A stretch of DNA of 64,000 nt from Parvimonas parva (GTDB lineage Bacteria; Bacillota; Clostridia; Tissierellales; Peptoniphilaceae): contig NZ_JACVDA010000008.1 in the NCBI RefSeq assembly GCF_016552165.1, positions 1 to 64,000 of the forward strand, read 5' to 3'. Both the position numbers and the translations under genes were made by a program. Below the pieces are notes generated by a model. The model did not search any database. It was not told where the DNA came from and was given only the letters and a program-made list of their open reading frames with translations. Positions 63,302-64,000 of the stretch are shown in pieces (within the stretch, counting starts at the first letter, position 1; every line of letters starts with the position of its first letter).

Positions 63302-63958
63302 TCAAAATCTTAAATATAAATTTATCCTTTCTTTAAATTTTTCTGTTTTTTCAAAAATATTTCTAAAATATTCTTCTTCTAAAAAAACATTTATTTGTTT
63401 TAAGTTTACTTCTATTTTTTGAATTTCAAATAATAATTGGACTAAAAATTTCTTTGGAAATATTATATAATATCTACTTTTTAATATAGAATTAAAATAA
63501 TCATTCATTTTTATAAAGCCAAAATCTTTAATTTTTTTATTTAAAAATTTATATTCAGAACTATATAATCTAAAACGTAAAATATATTTTTTAGGATTTG
63601 TTTCAAAATTATTATCATAAATATTTAAGTTTATTAATTCTAATTTTAAGATATTTTCTAAAGTATTTTCTAATTTTGAAATAACTAAATCTAAATTTTC
63701 TAAATCAATTTTTGTAATACTCTTTTTTAAATTTATTTTTGTTGCTATAAAATTAATATTTTGTCCTAAAGAATTAATATAATTTAAATCATTTTCCAAG
63801 TTTTTAAAACTACATTTAAAACAAATTGACTTATCTAAAAATAAACTCTTTAAATATTTATTTATACTAATATCATAAAATTTTGCATTTTTTCTAACTT
63901 TATTATATAAATTCCAATTAGTTATTACTTTACATCTTATAATTTTATCATCACACAT
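63302..63958 (-). CDS. MobC-like mobilization accessory protein
   Basis: About 218 residues. The N-terminal third (VITNWNLYNKVRKNAKFYDI, SINKYLKSLFLD) looks like a ribbon-helix-helix MobC region; the middle has DLNYINSLGQNINFIATKIN, the MobC 'G.NiNQia...' pattern. It should bind oriT and assist the MobP relaxase. ATG 63958 follows AAGGAG; an in-frame start at 63985 precedes that site. The first 42 bases upstream, up to the window edge, hold no further gene. Confidence 0.8.
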   Translation of the reverse strand: MCDDKIIRCKVITNWNLYNKVRKNAKFYDISINKYLKSLFLDKSICFKCSFKNLENDLNYINSLGQNINFIATKINLKKSITKIDLENLDLVISKLENTLENILKLELINLNIYDNNFETNPKKYILRFRLYSSEYKFLNKKIKDFGFIKMNDYFNSILKSRYYIIFPKKFLVQLLFEIQKIEVNLKQINVFLEEEYFRNIFEKTEKFKERINLYLRF

Positions 63959-64000
63959 TTTCAAATCTCCTTTTGGTATTTTCAAATGAATAATATTTTT

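Larger units (their letters stand above)
45170..64000. mobile_element. Outer integrated conjugative/mobilizable element (partial, runs off the right edge)
   Basis: From the guaA-like att sequence to the window end the chromosome-type genes stop and mobility genes take over: topoisomerase III, an unknown 486-residue protein, a VirD4/TraG coupling protein (interrupted), a MobP relaxase and an accessory mobilization protein, all on the minus strand at very low GC. No integrase or mating-pore gene (VirB4, VirB6) is inside the window, so whether it is a full ICE or an IME is undecided. It is host to the nested element at 49971-60846. Confidence 0.65.

Overview
The window is a very AT-rich, low-GC Gram-positive chromosome segment. 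Gene content fits an anaerobic, amino-acid-fermenting coccus of the Peptoniphilaceae/Tissierellia type, possibly Parvimonas: a GrdX-family protein, a membrane pyrophosphatase with K+-dependent signature residues, CtsR-type heat-shock control, TarI/TarJ/LicD envelope genes and pilin-like proteins. The species is an inference; no rRNA or tRNA gene is present to settle it. Nearly all genes lie on the minus strand, so the reading order is mostly from high to low coordinates.

Layout of the core chromosome (1 to about 44.3 kb). 1-3.2 kb: a glycerol-3-phosphate-oxidase-like trio (GlpA-like flavoprotein, second flavoprotein, DUF1667 protein). 3.2-8.2 kb: recJ, the bifunctional (p)ppGpp enzyme, dtd and a metallo-beta-lactamase-fold hydrolase in a tight run, followed by yajC. 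8.9-12.5 kb: a dnaJ-like gene and clpB behind a sigma-A promoter with a full CtsR operator, divergent from yedF. 13.3-21.2 kb: a surface-polysaccharide/teichoic-acid locus (priming sugar transferase, GT2, TarI, TarJ, LicD, GT4, Wzy-like polymerase, Wzz-like protein). 21.3-27.4 kb: dnaE, pfkA and pyk. 27.5-32.8 kb: grdX-like gene, a decayed gene, recA, pgsA, ftsK, dut. 32.8-35.6 kb: a five-gene translationally coupled pilin-like operon. 35.7-43.1 kb: M29 aminopeptidase, CNNM/CBS protein, hppA, secG, prepilin peptidase, parvulin and CvfB. 43.4-45.1 kb: a lipoprotein gene and two decayed fragments.

From about 45.17 kb to the right edge the window is accessory DNA. At 45170-45190 lies a sequence coding V-T-I-E-W-E-stop, the usual C-terminus of GMP synthase (GuaA), a known integration target. 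I read it as the distal attachment repeat of an integrated conjugative or mobilizable element that continues past 64 kb. This outer element carries topoisomerase III, an unrecognised 486-residue protein, a VirD4/TraG coupling protein, a MobP-type relaxase and an accessory mobilization protein, all around 25% GC.

The outer element's virD4 gene is cut by a second, nested element of about 10.87 kb (49971-60846). Its two halves share GGA at the junction, and removing the insert restores the reading frame exactly. The insert has the organisation of Tn4451/TnpX-like mobilizable elements: a TnpW-like protein, an ORF6N-domain protein with a phospholipase-D-like C-terminus, a small protein, a phage-type replisome organizer, a MobQ relaxase with a nearby RSF1010-like nick sequence, a DUF3847 protein and a large serine recombinase. 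Between the DUF3847 gene and the recombinase sits a lower-GC cargo: an SdpR-like ArsR repressor, an SdpI-like membrane protein, a DUF1648 protein, an ABC-2 transporter pair and a small membrane protein, probably a peptide-toxin sensing/immunity/export module. The virD4 gene also has an in-frame nonsense codon away from the insertion, so the outer element is probably transfer-defective unless helped in trans.
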